Below, piece by piece: positions 1 through 9,338 of a DNA stretch of 64,000 nt. A program made the translations under genes and the position numbers. Source of the DNA: Flavobacterium flabelliforme (GTDB taxonomy: Bacteria; Bacteroidota; Bacteroidia; Flavobacteriales; Flavobacteriaceae); the NCBI RefSeq assembly GCF_017948675.1, contig NZ_JAGFBU010000001.1:1054001-1118000 (forward strand). The letters run 5' to 3'. The notes beneath the pieces were generated by a model. It was not told where the DNA came from and did no database searches. It saw nothing but the letters and a program-made list of their open reading frames with translations. Position 1 is the stretch's first letter, and each line of letters starts with the position of its first letter.

Positions 1-643
1 TCGTGGTGCTTGCAAGCAAAATTGCCGCAAAAAATACACGGTTATCGATCAAGAAACGGGTTTTGAGATTGAACTCGATAACGAATACATGATGTCTCCA
101 AAAGATTTATGTACCATTGATTTCTTGGATCAAGTAATTGATTCTGGCATTCAAGTTTTAAAAATTGAAGGTCGCGGTCGTGCTCCAGAATATGTGGCAA
201 CCGTAATAAAAACCTACCGTGAAGCGATAGACAGTTATTATGAAGGCAAATTTACAAAAGAAAAAGTGGCAGTTTGGATGGAAGCGTTGAACACTGTTTA
301 TAATCGAGGGTTTTGGTCAGGATATTATCTCGGACAAGAATTAGGCGAATGGAGCGATGTTTCGGGATCTTTGGCGACTCAGAAGAAAGTATATGTTGGA
401 AAAGGAACGCATTATTTCCCAAAAGCAGCGGTTGGACAATTTGAAATTGAGGCTTACGATATAAAAGTTGGCGATAAAATTCTAGTGACAGGGCCAAGTA
501 CCGGCGCACAAGAAATGATTATCGAAGAAATGCAAGTAAATAACACTGCTGCACAAAAAGCAACAAAAGGAGACGATTGTACTTTAAAGTTGCCGTTCCG
601 AATCAGAATGTCCGACAAATTATATAAAATTGTAGAAGCCTAA
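1..643 (+). CDS. U32 family peptidase, C-terminal part (5' end outside window)
   Basis: The reading frame is open from base 2 and runs to TAA at 641-643, so only the C-terminal 213 or so residues are present. The start RGACKQNCRKKY followed by MMSPKDLC and IEGRGRAPEYV matches the cysteine-containing core of collagenase-like U32 proteins. The family includes RlhA and TrhP, which take part in RNA hydroxylation, so a peptidase role is not certain. The remainder (YNRGFWSGYYLG, then a beta-rich tail) is the usual C-terminal extension. Its stop overlaps the ATG of the ferredoxin gene by one base (TAATG), suggesting translational coupling and possibly that the ferredoxin serves this enzyme. The ATG at 89 is internal, not the start. 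Confidence 0.85.
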   Translation, partial: RGACKQNCRKKYTVIDQETGFEIELDNEYMMSPKDLCTIDFLDQVIDSGIQVLKIEGRGRAPEYVATVIKTYREAIDSYYEGKFTKEKVAVWMEALNTVYNRGFWSGYYLGQELGEWSDVSGSLATQKKVYVGKGTHYFPKAAVGQFEIEAYDIKVGDKILVTGPSTGAQEMIIEEMQVNNTAAQKATKGDDCTLKLPFRIRMSDKLYKIVEA

Positions 644-873
644 TGGTTATCATAACGTTACAAAGAGACAAATGTATTGGGTGTAATTACTGTGTAGAAA
701 TGGATCCAGCGCATTTTCAGATGTCTAAGAAAGACGGCAAATCAGTGTTGATTCACTCCGTAAATGCCAAAGGTTTTTACACTTTAAAATCAGCTGATCA
801 CACCATTGTTGAAAGTTGTGAACTGGCTGCGAAAGCATGTCCGGTGAAAATTATTTCGGTTAAAGAAACTTAG
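643..873 (+). CDS. Small ferredoxin (4Fe-4S)
   Basis: This 76-residue protein has the ferredoxin pattern C11-I-G-C14-N-Y-C17 near the N-terminus and a fourth cysteine in KACPVKII near residue 67. That is one CxxCxxC...CP cluster set, as in monocluster bacterial ferredoxins. It probably carries electrons in the cytoplasm. The start overlaps the stop of the upstream U32 gene by one base, so the two are almost certainly co-transcribed and coupled. A strong bidirectional hairpin terminator follows 47 bases after the stop. The redox partner is unknown; the U32 protein is the obvious candidate by position. Confidence 0.9.
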   Translation: MVIITLQRDKCIGCNYCVEMDPAHFQMSKKDGKSVLIHSVNAKGFYTLKSADHTIVESCELAAKACPVKIISVKET

Positions 874-919
874 TCCTACTTCTTTTTGAAAAGAATTTAT
901 AAAATGAAATTAAATAAAA

Positions 920-953
920 AACAGCTGTAAGAATAACTCTTACAGCTGTTTTT
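920..953. terminator. Bidirectional intrinsic terminator
   Basis: A perfect 13-bp stem, AACAGCTGTAAGA (920-932) and its complement (938-950), encloses a 5-base loop. It is flanked by A5 on the left and T5 on the right, so it can end transcription from both the ferredoxin operon (plus) and the exported-protein operon (minus). Confidence 0.9.
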
Positions 954-976
954 ATTTAAAAATTACTGGATAGCTA

Positions 977-1930
977 TTACCACCAACCCACAACCGTGTA
1001 ATATACATTTTCAGATTTAGCATACGCTAACGAAATATCTCTAGCCGCTTTCAAAGCTGCTTTTTCTGAGGCAACATCATCTTGGTAAACTTTCATTCTA
1101 AAATTCCATTCTCTTTTTTCATCCGAAAGAATTTTTGCTGCAATTTGATTTGAAAAAGCTTGTGCTTCTTTGTAACAACTTGCATTTGGATCAATCATCG
1201 CTAAATATTCACTCGCATTTGTAGCGCCATATTGGTCTTGATTTCCTACCCAGCTTGTTTTTGCATTAGCTAAATAGCTTTTACATTCTTTATCAATTTG
1301 CTGTTTGTAAATCACTTTTGTAATTGGAACTGCTTTGTTATAACACTCTTTGCAAGCAACAGGAATTGAAGATAATTTGTATAAACCTGCGTCATATTGC
1401 CCTTTCATAGCATAAGCTTTTGCTTCAGCAATAATAGCATCGCATTTTTTATTGTAAAATTCAACAATTTTTAACTTGCCTTTATTTACAAAAGTCTGAT
1501 ACTGCGGATCATTTGTTTTTAAGTTTCGCAATGCAGCCATGTAAGCTTTGGTTTCATTTTCGCCAACTCCTTTTAATGTCACAGAATGAGAAGAAAACTT
1601 AATTCCTTCCATACCGTCACCAATGTAAAGATTCACTTCTAGGGTATAAGCTTGCATCGGCGGTGCAGTGGGTGTAATATTTTTAGACAGAACTACAATA
1701 TTGGCTGTAATAATAAATCTAGAATCACCACCACTAACGCCCATACCATTGGCAGTAACAATTTGTGAGAGTTTGTTTTCTAAATTATTTCTAGCTATTT
1801 CTGTTATTCCTTCCACTTGGTCAGAAACGTAAGGCGTAAGCTCAATTAATGAAGCAGCGTCTGATTGATTGCTTTGCGCATTTACAAATGCAACACAAAA
1901 CAAGAATACAGTTGAGATTATTTTTTTCAT
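977..1930 (-). CDS. Exported protein of unknown function, last gene of four-gene operon
   Basis: This 317-residue protein begins with a signal peptide (MKKIISTVFLFCVAFVNAQ, cleavage probably after NAQ). No catalytic motif is visible. Residues 30-150 (LTPYVSDQVEGITEIARNNL...RFIITANIVV) alternate helix and strand in a way that recalls the CsgG/LpoB/TolB-N type of envelope protein; this is an impression, not an identification. Residues 165-260 contain four cysteines in a helical stretch that could form disulfides. It is followed by the bidirectional terminator and lies 17 bases behind the next gene upstream, so it closes the operon. I do not recognise a named family. Confidence 0.75.
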   Translation of the reverse strand: MKKIISTVFLFCVAFVNAQSNQSDAASLIELTPYVSDQVEGITEIARNNLENKLSQIVTANGMGVSGGDSRFIITANIVVLSKNITPTAPPMQAYTLEVNLYIGDGMEGIKFSSHSVTLKGVGENETKAYMAALRNLKTNDPQYQTFVNKGKLKIVEFYNKKCDAIIAEAKAYAMKGQYDAGLYKLSSIPVACKECYNKAVPITKVIYKQQIDKECKSYLANAKTSWVGNQDQYGATNASEYLAMIDPNASCYKEAQAFSNQIAAKILSDEKREWNFRMKVYQDDVASEKAALKAARDISLAYAKSENVYYTVVGWW

Positions 1931-1947
1931 CGTATTGATTTTATAAT

Positions 1948-2898
1948 TTATTTCTCTCCTACTACAATAGAAGCTTGTCCTAGACCTTTAGTCATTAATT
2001 TAGCCTCAATTTTGTACGTATCTTTTAAGTGCTTTTGAAGTCCTTTAGCCCAAGCTCTAGCATCGATAGCTTTACCACTTGCATCAAAAAGTGGAATTCG
2101 AACTTGCTCAAATAACATCATATTTTCAGTAGCATCTGTCGTGCTAAAACGTCCTTTTACGGTATTTTTTTGAACCCAATTTTCTATTTGCGTTCCCAAT
2201 TCTTCTCCTGCATATTCCGTTTCAAAGTCATTTGGAAAAGCATCAAACTTTTTAATTCTCAAAGATATTTCTCTACCATTGGCAAATAAATCATCAAAAT
2301 GACTCATTAATTGCACGTTGAAATTATCAATGTGTGACAACACAGCTGTCTCTAACATTACTGGCAACGTAGAACCTATTAATTCTTGTCCCGTACCAGA
2401 TGCTCCAGCAACTTGTTTGTCTGTGTAAGAATCTAATCCTTGAATATTAAATGTTACCGACTGTTTTGGTCCCATTTGATTTACATTCCAAAATATCTGC
2501 ATTACGATATCCGCTTTTGCAACTTTTTTTAATTTATCAATTGGGCTTTCAACAATATTTGAACCTGTTTTTTTACTGGTAAGCATTGCGTCTTCAGCCG
2601 CTTCTCCGTCTAAAGATTTTAAAACTGATTCTAAGTTTTTTAAAGGAAATCCTCTCGACGCCATCAACTCATTGATTTTACTTATTACAATAAGTAATGC
2701 GGCATTTTCTTGTAATGCTCTCTTGTAATCTGGTACTTGTACATAAGTTCCTTGATTATCAAAATCGAGCATATATCCTCTTTGATTACACCAAACATCG
2801 CTAGGAACCACCATAATTGTTGGTTTTTTTGCTTGTGCGTTCACAGTTAGTACTGCGTTTAAAAATATTATTGTAATTAAAAGTATTTTTTTCATCAT
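1948..2898 (-). CDS. Exported protein of unknown function (possibly DUF6175-like)
   Basis: A 316-residue protein with an N-terminal signal peptide ending near VNAQA. The mature part starts KKPTIMVVPSDVWCNQRGYM, a conserved-looking beta strand plus a single Cys. This resembles what I remember of the Bacteroidota family DUF6175, but I cannot confirm it. The sequence ADIVMQIFWNVNQMG at about residues 146-160 and the later repeated strands suggest a soluble periplasmic or outer-membrane-associated fold. Two adjacent Met codons (2898, 2895) are possible starts. It is the third gene of four exported-protein genes read in the same direction, with gaps of 60 and 17 bases on either side. Confidence 0.7.
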   Translation of the reverse strand: MMKKILLITIIFLNAVLTVNAQAKKPTIMVVPSDVWCNQRGYMLDFDNQGTYVQVPDYKRALQENAALLIVISKINELMASRGFPLKNLESVLKSLDGEAAEDAMLTSKKTGSNIVESPIDKLKKVAKADIVMQIFWNVNQMGPKQSVTFNIQGLDSYTDKQVAGASGTGQELIGSTLPVMLETAVLSHIDNFNVQLMSHFDDLFANGREISLRIKKFDAFPNDFETEYAGEELGTQIENWVQKNTVKGRFSTTDATENMMLFEQVRIPLFDASGKAIDARAWAKGLQKHLKDTYKIEAKLMTKGLGQASIVVGEK

Positions 2899-2958
2899 TA
2901 TACGATTGTCATTATTATAAAATATAGATTGCTTTATTAAAGGGTATTAATTTTCAAA

Positions 2959-3471
2959 CTAAAATCCACTAGATAGTGATTTAATAACACCGGCTTTCTC
3001 TAAATCTTTTCTCAGATTCGTAATATTTACCGCTACAATTACTCCAATTTTATATTCTTTACCCATTTTCATTCTGTCTTCAGCAGCAACAGCACCATCA
3101 TTTGATAGAGAAACATATTTCATATAATCCCCACCATCTTTGAAAAACGGTTTAAAGAAATCTGCTTTTTCATCTTCTAAATTCAAACTATTCGCCAAAG
3201 GGCTTTGTCCTGGAACACCTGAAATTCCGGTAAAACCTTTAAAAATGATTCCATGAATTGCATTTTTTTTCGCTTGGTCAATAGCAACATCTGGTTTTTT
3301 AGAATACGACCAAACTTTAATTAGATAAGTACCTTGAACGCCAGTTTGCACAGCTTCAATTTCGTATCTCCAAGCAGCAGTATCTTTATCTGCTTTTCTT
3401 TGTTGCGCTACACTTAAAGTAGAAAAGGAAACTACTAAAAATAGAGTGATAATAAATTTGATATTTTTCAT
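2959..3471 (-). CDS. Small exported protein of unknown function
   Basis: This 170-residue protein has a signal peptide (MKNIKFIITLFLVVSFSTLSVAQ). The mature protein contains WRYEIEAVQTGVQGTYLIKV followed by an Ala/Lys helix (DVAIDQAKKNAIHGIIFKGF). A strand followed by a helix with regularly spaced alanines is seen in LPP20/LpoB-type envelope lipoproteins, but there is no lipobox here and the likeness is only structural. It is the second gene of the exported operon, 96 bases behind the first gene and 60 bases before the third. Function not recognised. Confidence 0.7.
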   Translation of the reverse strand: MKNIKFIITLFLVVSFSTLSVAQQRKADKDTAAWRYEIEAVQTGVQGTYLIKVWSYSKKPDVAIDQAKKNAIHGIIFKGFTGISGVPGQSPLANSLNLEDEKADFFKPFFKDGGDYMKYVSLSNDGAVAAEDRMKMGKEYKIGVIVAVNITNLRKDLEKAGVIKSLSSGF

Positions 3472-3567
3472 TAGAAATGATTTAAAATTAACATAATTGA
3501 AAAAATCAAATAGAACTGTTTGAAAACCTTTAAACAGTTCTATTTGAATTCTGATTTTTAATAAAAC

Positions 3568-4815
3568 TTAATTAATTTGTCTGATTAGCATTCCAGAGTA
3601 GAATTTTCCTCCTCCTTCAAACAAAGTAGCTTCTAATTCTTTTTTAGCCCCTTTGTTGTCTTCGTCTAAAAGACCAGCATTATATCTATTATCCCAAATA
3701 TTATTTTTATCAACTTTTATAGTACCTTTCTTTTTGTACTCAATAATTCCCGTTTTAGGATCCATATTAGCTTCAAGCACCTCAAATTTTTCACCACCTT
3801 CTAATCCTTCTTTCATTCCTATTTTTGCACTTAAAGGACTAGCAGCATACAACGGAACTTTAGTTTTAAAAACATCATATTTCTTCTGTAATTTGGCATA
3901 AACATTATCAACGTTTCTCGTCACTGCTAAATCAATAATTTGATTTTCAGTTCTTTTTTCTGAAAGAGAAAAAGTAACTAAACTTGTGGCACTTTCGGAA
4001 CCGATAAACTCTAATTGAAACAAGTCTGTAGTATCAAAATTTTTCTTTTTTGCTGCAGCGTTTGGTTCTTTAGCATCACTTAACCAATAATCTTGATAAA
4101 AAGTATTACTCGTAACATCGTCCCATTTTAATTTATATAAAAAAGAAGTAGTCCAAACCGAATATCCTTCTTTTGCAACATCATACGCTTTATCTGCAAC
4201 AGCAACTGCTTTGTTACGCAACATAGCAACGCTAATTTTATCTGCAGCTGCATAAGCAGCAACTTTTGCGGCTCTAGCTACTGGTTCATTTTCGTAAAAT
4301 TTCATTTTTGAAACTACAACAAATGTGTTATTAAGTAATTCTAAACCTGCAGTTTGCAATAATGCTTTCCCCTCAGCCGAAGCAGCTGCCGTTTTAACAT
4401 CTGTAAATGAAGCACTAAGAAGTCCTCTTTCGCTAATTAAATCGATATCAAAAGTACCATTGGCTTTTCTGTTAAACCATTTGGCAACCATTTTATTCGC
4501 AATTTTATTCGTTTTTAAATAATTTGCAACTACATCCATCATTTCTTTCTCAGAGGCATCGTCTTTTGCAGCACCAAATTTTTTAGGATCAAAAGATTTC
4601 TCTCCAATATTATGATTGTCATATTTATCAGGAAATGGTGCGCTGTAATATGCTTTTATAACTGCTTCTTTTTTTGGAAAATTCTCAGATTCTATTAAAA
4701 TAGTATGCAAAGAACTTCTGCGATATTTAATATCTTTTAAATCTTTATTGGATTGGGCAAAATTGTTAAAACTGAACAATACCAAAACTAGTAAAACCAC
4801 ATTTTTAAGTTTCAT
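3568..4815 (-). CDS. Exported protein of unknown function, first gene of four-gene operon
   Basis: A 415-residue protein with a signal peptide (MKLKNVVLLVLVLFSFNNFAQ). The mature sequence is rich in Lys, Ala and Asp. It has an Ala-rich helical middle (residues 180-225: AARAAKVAAYAAADK) and a C-terminal segment with TGIIEYKKKGTIKVDKNNIWDNRY followed by EATLFEGGG, suggesting small beta domains. No known catalytic or binding motif is seen. It opens the minus-strand operon and is divergent from the ricT-like gene across a 445-base spacer. Codon use and signal-peptide style match its neighbours, so it looks like a resident gene. Confidence 0.7.
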   Translation of the reverse strand: MKLKNVVLLVLVLFSFNNFAQSNKDLKDIKYRRSSLHTILIESENFPKKEAVIKAYYSAPFPDKYDNHNIGEKSFDPKKFGAAKDDASEKEMMDVVANYLKTNKIANKMVAKWFNRKANGTFDIDLISERGLLSASFTDVKTAAASAEGKALLQTAGLELLNNTFVVVSKMKFYENEPVARAAKVAAYAAADKISVAMLRNKAVAVADKAYDVAKEGYSVWTTSFLYKLKWDDVTSNTFYQDYWLSDAKEPNAAAKKKNFDTTDLFQLEFIGSESATSLVTFSLSEKRTENQIIDLAVTRNVDNVYAKLQKKYDVFKTKVPLYAASPLSAKIGMKEGLEGGEKFEVLEANMDPKTGIIEYKKKGTIKVDKNNIWDNRYNAGLLDEDNKGAKKELEATLFEGGGKFYSGMLIRQIN

Positions 4816-5260
4816 AAAATTTATTTGATTCTTACTCTTTTGGATTTTCAGTTACTCCCCGTTTTTTCTGTGTTTTCTGGACTACACTTTTTAAAATATG
4901 AATTGTAAGAAATACCTATAATCAGTATAAAGCCTAATTAATTGATATTTGTTGTGTTAAATAAAATTATTAAGAATTTATTTAGAAAACAAAATTAGGA
5001 ATTAGTTTGTTAAAAAAAAGAAAATGAACGAAAAATAATATAATTTGGGTATTTATGGATTGTTAAAAGTGCTGTTGATTAACAAATCAAAAATGTAAAT
5101 ACTTTTTAAATAGTGGTTTAAGATTGCACTTGAAAAATTATATGCAACAAATAGAGTCATCAAAATAAGTGATTCCACTTTTAATCAAAAAATACTATCT
5201 TTACACATTAATCGTTTTAAGAACTTAAGTTGTGCCAGTCACAACACTATATATAAAATT
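4816..5260. promoter_or_regulatory. Divergent intergenic region with candidate promoters
   Basis: This 445-base AT-rich spacer separates two divergent operons and holds no convincing gene. On the minus strand TAATTTTG (4990-4997) matches the Bacteroidota -7 consensus TAnnTTTG, but it lies 175 bases from the first start and no clear -33 TTG is seen. On the plus strand TATCTTTA (5196-5203) is a one-mismatch -7 element about 58 bases before the ricT-like start. A small hairpin, GTTGTG-CCAGT-CACAAC (5229-5245), sits 15 bases before that start and would lie in the leader. Confidence 0.4.
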
Positions 5261-6556
5261 ATGGCATGTACAAGTTGTTCAACTTCTGATGGTGGTGCAC
5301 CAAAGGGTTGTAAAAATAATGGGACTTGCGGCACCGACAGCTGCAACAAATTAACTGTTTTCGATTGGCTTTCTAATATGAGTTTACCTAACGGAGAGGC
5401 TCCTTTTGACTGTGTTGAAGTACGTTTTAAAAATGGAAGAAAAGAGTTTTATCGCAATACAGAGAAATTAACGTTGAGTATTGGCGATATTGTTGCCACA
5501 GTTGCTTCGCCAGGACATGACATAGGAATTGTAACCTTGACAGGCGAATTAGTAAAAATTCAAATGAAGAAAAAAGGAGTTAATCATTTAAGTAATGATG
5601 TTCCTAAAATATACAGAAAAGCATCACAGAAAGACATTGACATTTGGTCCGTTGCGCGTGATAAAGAAGAACCGATGAAGGTGAGAGCTCGTGAATTGGC
5701 GATTGCTCAAAAATTAGAAATGAAAATCTCAGATATTGAATTTCAAGGAGATGGATCAAAAGCTACTTTTTACTACACCGCAAATGATCGAATTGATTTT
5801 AGAGCATTAATTAAAGATTTTGCTAAAGAATTCAGCACTAGAATAGAAATGAAACAAGTAGGTTTTCGTCAGGAAGCAGCTCGTTTAGGAGGAATTGGCT
5901 CTTGTGGAAGAGAATTGTGTTGCTCTACTTGGTTAACCGATTTTAGAAGTGTAAATACCTCTGCAGCGCGTTACCAACAATTATCGTTAAACCCACAAAA
6001 ATTAGCGGGCCAATGCGGAAAATTAAAATGTTGTTTAAATTATGAGTTAGACACTTATATGGACGCATTGAAAGATTTTCCAGATTTTGAAACTAGACTT
6101 GTTACAGAAAAAGGCGATGCTATTTGTCAAAAACAAGATATTTTCAAGGGTTTAATGTGGTTTGCTTACACTAATAATTTTGCTAATTGGCATGTTTTAA
6201 AAATAGACCAAGTCAAAGAAATAGTTGCTGAAAACAAATTAAAAAATAAAGTTTCTTCATTAGAGGATTTTGCAATTGAAATAGTTGTTGAGGTGGAGAA
6301 AAATTTCAACAATGCTATGGGCCAAGAAAGTTTAACGCGTTTTGACCAACCTAAAGCAAAGAAAAAACCCAATAAAAAACGCAAAGTTGTAGGTGAAAAT
6401 ACTATTGTAGCTAATAACAAAAAACCGGCAAACAATACAAAACCAAACAATAATAAACCCGCAAACAATAACCGACCTGCTCCTGCTTCTGCAGAAAAAA
6501 AACCAGCAGAGCCAAGAAAACCTATAATTATTACTAAAAATGTGGATAAAAAATAG
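5261..6556 (+). CDS. PSP1 domain protein, RicT/YaaT-like
   Basis: A 431-residue protein. The N-terminus is cysteine-rich (C3, C6, C17, C23, C28). The core at about residues 40-300 is a PSP1 domain with the hallmark cysteine sequences GSCGRELCCSTW and GQCGKLKCCLNYE. In Bacillus, RicT with partners RicA and RicF binds Fe-S clusters and affects RNase Y-dependent RNA processing; that role is known for the family, not shown here. The last 65 or so residues are a low-complexity Asn/Lys/Pro tail, probably disordered. The final 17 bases overlap the start of gldH, so gldH translation is likely coupled to it. Confidence 0.85.
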   Translation: MACTSCSTSDGGAPKGCKNNGTCGTDSCNKLTVFDWLSNMSLPNGEAPFDCVEVRFKNGRKEFYRNTEKLTLSIGDIVATVASPGHDIGIVTLTGELVKIQMKKKGVNHLSNDVPKIYRKASQKDIDIWSVARDKEEPMKVRARELAIAQKLEMKISDIEFQGDGSKATFYYTANDRIDFRALIKDFAKEFSTRIEMKQVGFRQEAARLGGIGSCGRELCCSTWLTDFRSVNTSAARYQQLSLNPQKLAGQCGKLKCCLNYELDTYMDALKDFPDFETRLVTEKGDAICQKQDIFKGLMWFAYTNNFANWHVLKIDQVKEIVAENKLKNKVSSLEDFAIEIVVEVEKNFNNAMGQESLTRFDQPKAKKKPNKKRKVVGENTIVANNKKPANNTKPNNNKPANNNRPAPASAEKKPAEPRKPIIITKNVDKK

Positions 6557-7019
6557 CGCTTTAATTCTTTTGGGTTCCATTCTTCTTTTTTCATGTGATA
6601 AAAAAAGAGTCTATGATGAATACAAATCTGTTGGAAATGCATGGGATAAGGACAGTATTGTAACTTTTAATTTACCAGAATTAGATTCAACAAAAAGATA
6701 TAATTTATTTGTTAATTTAAGAGCAAACAATGACTATAAGTTCAACAATTTATTTCTAATTGTATCTCTAGAATTACCCAATGGTTTTACAAAAGTAGAT
6801 ACTTTAGAATACCAAATGGCTGATCCTGACGGAACATTATTGGGCAACGGTTTTTCGGATATTAAAGAAAGTAAACTTTTTTATAAAGAAAACGTAAGGT
6901 TTCGTTCCAAATACAAAGTACACATCAAACAAGCGGTTAGAGAGAACGGAAAAGTTCCAGGTGTTAAGGATTTAGATGGAATTACAGAAGTTGGTTTTAG
7001 AATTGAAAAAAAAGAATAA
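6540..7019 (+). CDS. gldH: Gliding motility lipoprotein GldH
   Basis: A 159-residue lipoprotein with a lipobox ending LLFSC (lipidated C19). The body (DEYKSVGNAWDKDSIVTF ... NLFVNLRANNDYKFNNLFL ... GFRIEKKE) matches GldH, a lipoprotein needed for gliding in Flavobacterium johnsoniae, where mutants do not glide. It probably acts in the cell envelope with the Gld/Spr machinery, of which the SprB-like adhesin at the end of this window is a likely cargo. It overlaps the upstream PSP1 gene by 17 bases in another frame and lies 9 bases before the penicillin-binding protein gene, forming a three-gene operon. Confidence 0.88.
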   Translation: MWIKNSALILLGSILLFSCDKKRVYDEYKSVGNAWDKDSIVTFNLPELDSTKRYNLFVNLRANNDYKFNNLFLIVSLELPNGFTKVDTLEYQMADPDGTLLGNGFSDIKESKLFYKENVRFRSKYKVHIKQAVRENGKVPGVKDLDGITEVGFRIEKKE

Positions 7020-7028
7020 TATAGTATT

Positions 7029-9338
7029 ATGGCTATCAAAAAAAGCAGCAACTCAGCAAAAGGTAATGTAAAAGACATTGCGTATTATCAAAAGCAATTT
7101 TGGAAAATATTTTTAATAGGATTAGGAAGCGTCGCTTTGTTTTTCTTATTTGCTTCTTGGGGAATTTTTGGATCGATGCCTTCCTTTGAAGATTTAGAAA
7201 ATCCAGACTCTAATTTGGCCACCGAGATAATCTCATCCGATGGCGTAGTAATTGGTAAATATTTTCAAAAAAACAGATCCCAGTTAAAATATTCTGACCT
7301 CCCTAAAAACCTAGTTCAAGCTCTAGTAGCAACTGAAGATGCTCGTTTTTATGACCATTCCGGAATTGACGGAAGAGGAACTTTGAGAGCTATTTCTAGT
7401 TTAGGAACAAGCGGTGGAGCGAGTACATTGACTCAACAACTTGCCAAACAATTGTTTCATGGAGAAGGTTCTAAATTTTTACCTTTTAGAATTGTCCAAA
7501 AAATAAAAGAGTGGATTATTGCCATCCGATTAGAGAGACAATACACAAAAAATGAAATTATTGCCATGTATTGTAACGTATATGATTTTGGAAACAATTC
7601 AGTAGGTGTTAGCTCCGCAGCCAAAACCTATTTTTCAAAAGAGCCTAAAGACTTAACAATTGACGAATCGGCTATATTGGTGGGAATGTTTAAAAATTCT
7701 GGTCTTTATAACCCAATACGCAATCCACAAGGTGTAAAAAATCGTAGAAACGTGGTGCTTTTGCAAATGGAAAAAGGAGATATCATTACTGAAGCTCAAA
7801 AAGAAAAATTACAAAGTTTACCCATTAAATTAAACTTTAAATTAGAAACACATAAAGAAGGGACCGCTACTTATTTTAGAGAATATCTAAGAGATTATAT
7901 GAAGAAATGGACCGAAAAGAATAAAAAATCAGATGGTTCTGACTATGACATCTACAAAGATGGATTAAAAATATATACTACAATAGATTCTAGAATGCAA
8001 TTGCATGCAGAAGAAGCTGTCTCTGCGCATATGGCAAACCTACAACAAGAATTTTTTAAACAATCAAAGGATAACAAAAACGCTCCTTTTGTTAATATCT
8101 CTGCTGCAGAGACACAAAAAATACTAAATCAAGCCATGAAATCATCCAATAGATGGGCAGTAATGAAGTCTATGGATAAAAGCGAGGAAGAAATAATAAA
8201 ATCTTTTAGTGAAAAAACGAAAATGACGGTCTTTTCTTGGAAAGGGGAAAGAGATACAATAATGACACCATTAGATTCTATTCGTTATTACAAACATTTT
8301 CTTCAATCTGGACTAATGGCAATGGAACCTCAAACTGGTAATATAAAAGCTTGGGTGGGTGGTATTAATTATAAATATTTTCAATACGATCACGTAGGTC
8401 AAGGGGCAAGACAAGTAGGTTCTACTTTTAAACCCTTTGTTTACGCTACTGCAATTGAACAATTGAACATGTCCCCTTGCGACTCAATCATTGATGGTCC
8501 ATTTATTATTCGCAAAGGACGCCATCATGTCACTGAGGATTGGGAACCAAGAAATTCAGACAACAGGTACCGCGGAATGGTAACTTTAAAAAGAGGTTTG
8601 GCCAACTCTATCAATACAGTATCAGCCAAATTAATGGACAAAGTAGGTCCAGAAGCAGTTGTAGATTTGACACACAAATTAGGAGTAAAATCTGAAATAC
8701 CTTTACAACCATCCATTGCGCTTGGAGCCGTTGAGATAACAGTTGAAGATATGGTTGCTGCATACAGTACTTTTGCTAATCAAGGAGTGTATATGAAACC
8801 ACAATTTATATCTAAAATTGAGGATAAAAGTGGCGTTATCATCTACGAGCCAATACCAGAATCACATGATGTTTTAAATAAAGATATTGCTTATGCAGTT
8901 ATCAAATTATTAGAAGGTGTTACAGAAGGTGGCTCTGGAGATCGCTTGCGTACTACTGGTGGCGGAAGTGGTGACAATCGTTGGACAGGATATCCTTACC
9001 AATTTAAAAACCCTATTGCCGGGAAAACAGGAACCACGCAAAATCAATCTGATGGTTGGTTTATGGGAATGGTACCCAATCTAGTAACAGGAGTTTGGGT
9101 AGGTTGTGAAGATCGTTCTGCCCGTTTTAAAAGCATCACTTACGGACAAGGTGCAACAGCAGCATTACCCGTTTGGGGCTATTTTATGAAATTGTGTTAT
9201 GCTGACCCTGAGCTAAAAGTTTCTAAAGCAGCTTTTGAAAGACCAGCAAATCTATCTATTAAAGTAGATTGCTATACCGCTAAAAAAGAAGTAGATTCAA
9301 CTGATGTTGAACACGATACTAACGAATTTGAATTATAA
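7029..9338 (+). CDS. Class A penicillin-binding protein (PBP1A type)
   Basis: A 769-residue bifunctional peptidoglycan synthase. A cytoplasmic tail and one membrane segment (about 26-48) are followed by a GT51 glycosyltransferase domain with EDARFYDHSGIDGRG and the GASTLTQQLAKQLF segment. The transpeptidase domain has STFKPF (SxxK), NSINTVS (SxN) and GKTGTT (KTG), so both activities should be intact. It polymerises and cross-links peptidoglycan on the outer face of the inner membrane. It is the third gene of the ricT-like/gldH operon. The 62 bases after it contain only a weak inverted repeat. Confidence 0.95.
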   Translation: MAIKKSSNSAKGNVKDIAYYQKQFWKIFLIGLGSVALFFLFASWGIFGSMPSFEDLENPDSNLATEIISSDGVVIGKYFQKNRSQLKYSDLPKNLVQALVATEDARFYDHSGIDGRGTLRAISSLGTSGGASTLTQQLAKQLFHGEGSKFLPFRIVQKIKEWIIAIRLERQYTKNEIIAMYCNVYDFGNNSVGVSSAAKTYFSKEPKDLTIDESAILVGMFKNSGLYNPIRNPQGVKNRRNVVLLQMEKGDIITEAQKEKLQSLPIKLNFKLETHKEGTATYFREYLRDYMKKWTEKNKKSDGSDYDIYKDGLKIYTTIDSRMQLHAEEAVSAHMANLQQEFFKQSKDNKNAPFVNISAAETQKILNQAMKSSNRWAVMKSMDKSEEEIIKSFSEKTKMTVFSWKGERDTIMTPLDSIRYYKHFLQSGLMAMEPQTGNIKAWVGGINYKYFQYDHVGQGARQVGSTFKPFVYATAIEQLNMSPCDSIIDGPFIIRKGRHHVTEDWEPRNSDNRYRGMVTLKRGLANSINTVSAKLMDKVGPEAVVDLTHKLGVKSEIPLQPSIALGAVEITVEDMVAAYSTFANQGVYMKPQFISKIEDKSGVIIYEPIPESHDVLNKDIAYAVIKLLEGVTEGGSGDRLRTTGGGSGDNRWTGYPYQFKNPIAGKTGTTQNQSDGWFMGMVPNLVTGVWVGCEDRSARFKSITYGQGATAALPVWGYFMKLCYADPELKVSKAAFERPANLSIKVDCYTAKKEVDSTDVEHDTNEFEL

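Noticed and set aside
6166..6642. Minus-strand frame of 158 residues over the PSP1 gene tail and gldH start
   Set aside because: It is the complement of the low-complexity Lys/Asn/Pro tail of the PSP1 protein and has no own signal or neighbour support.
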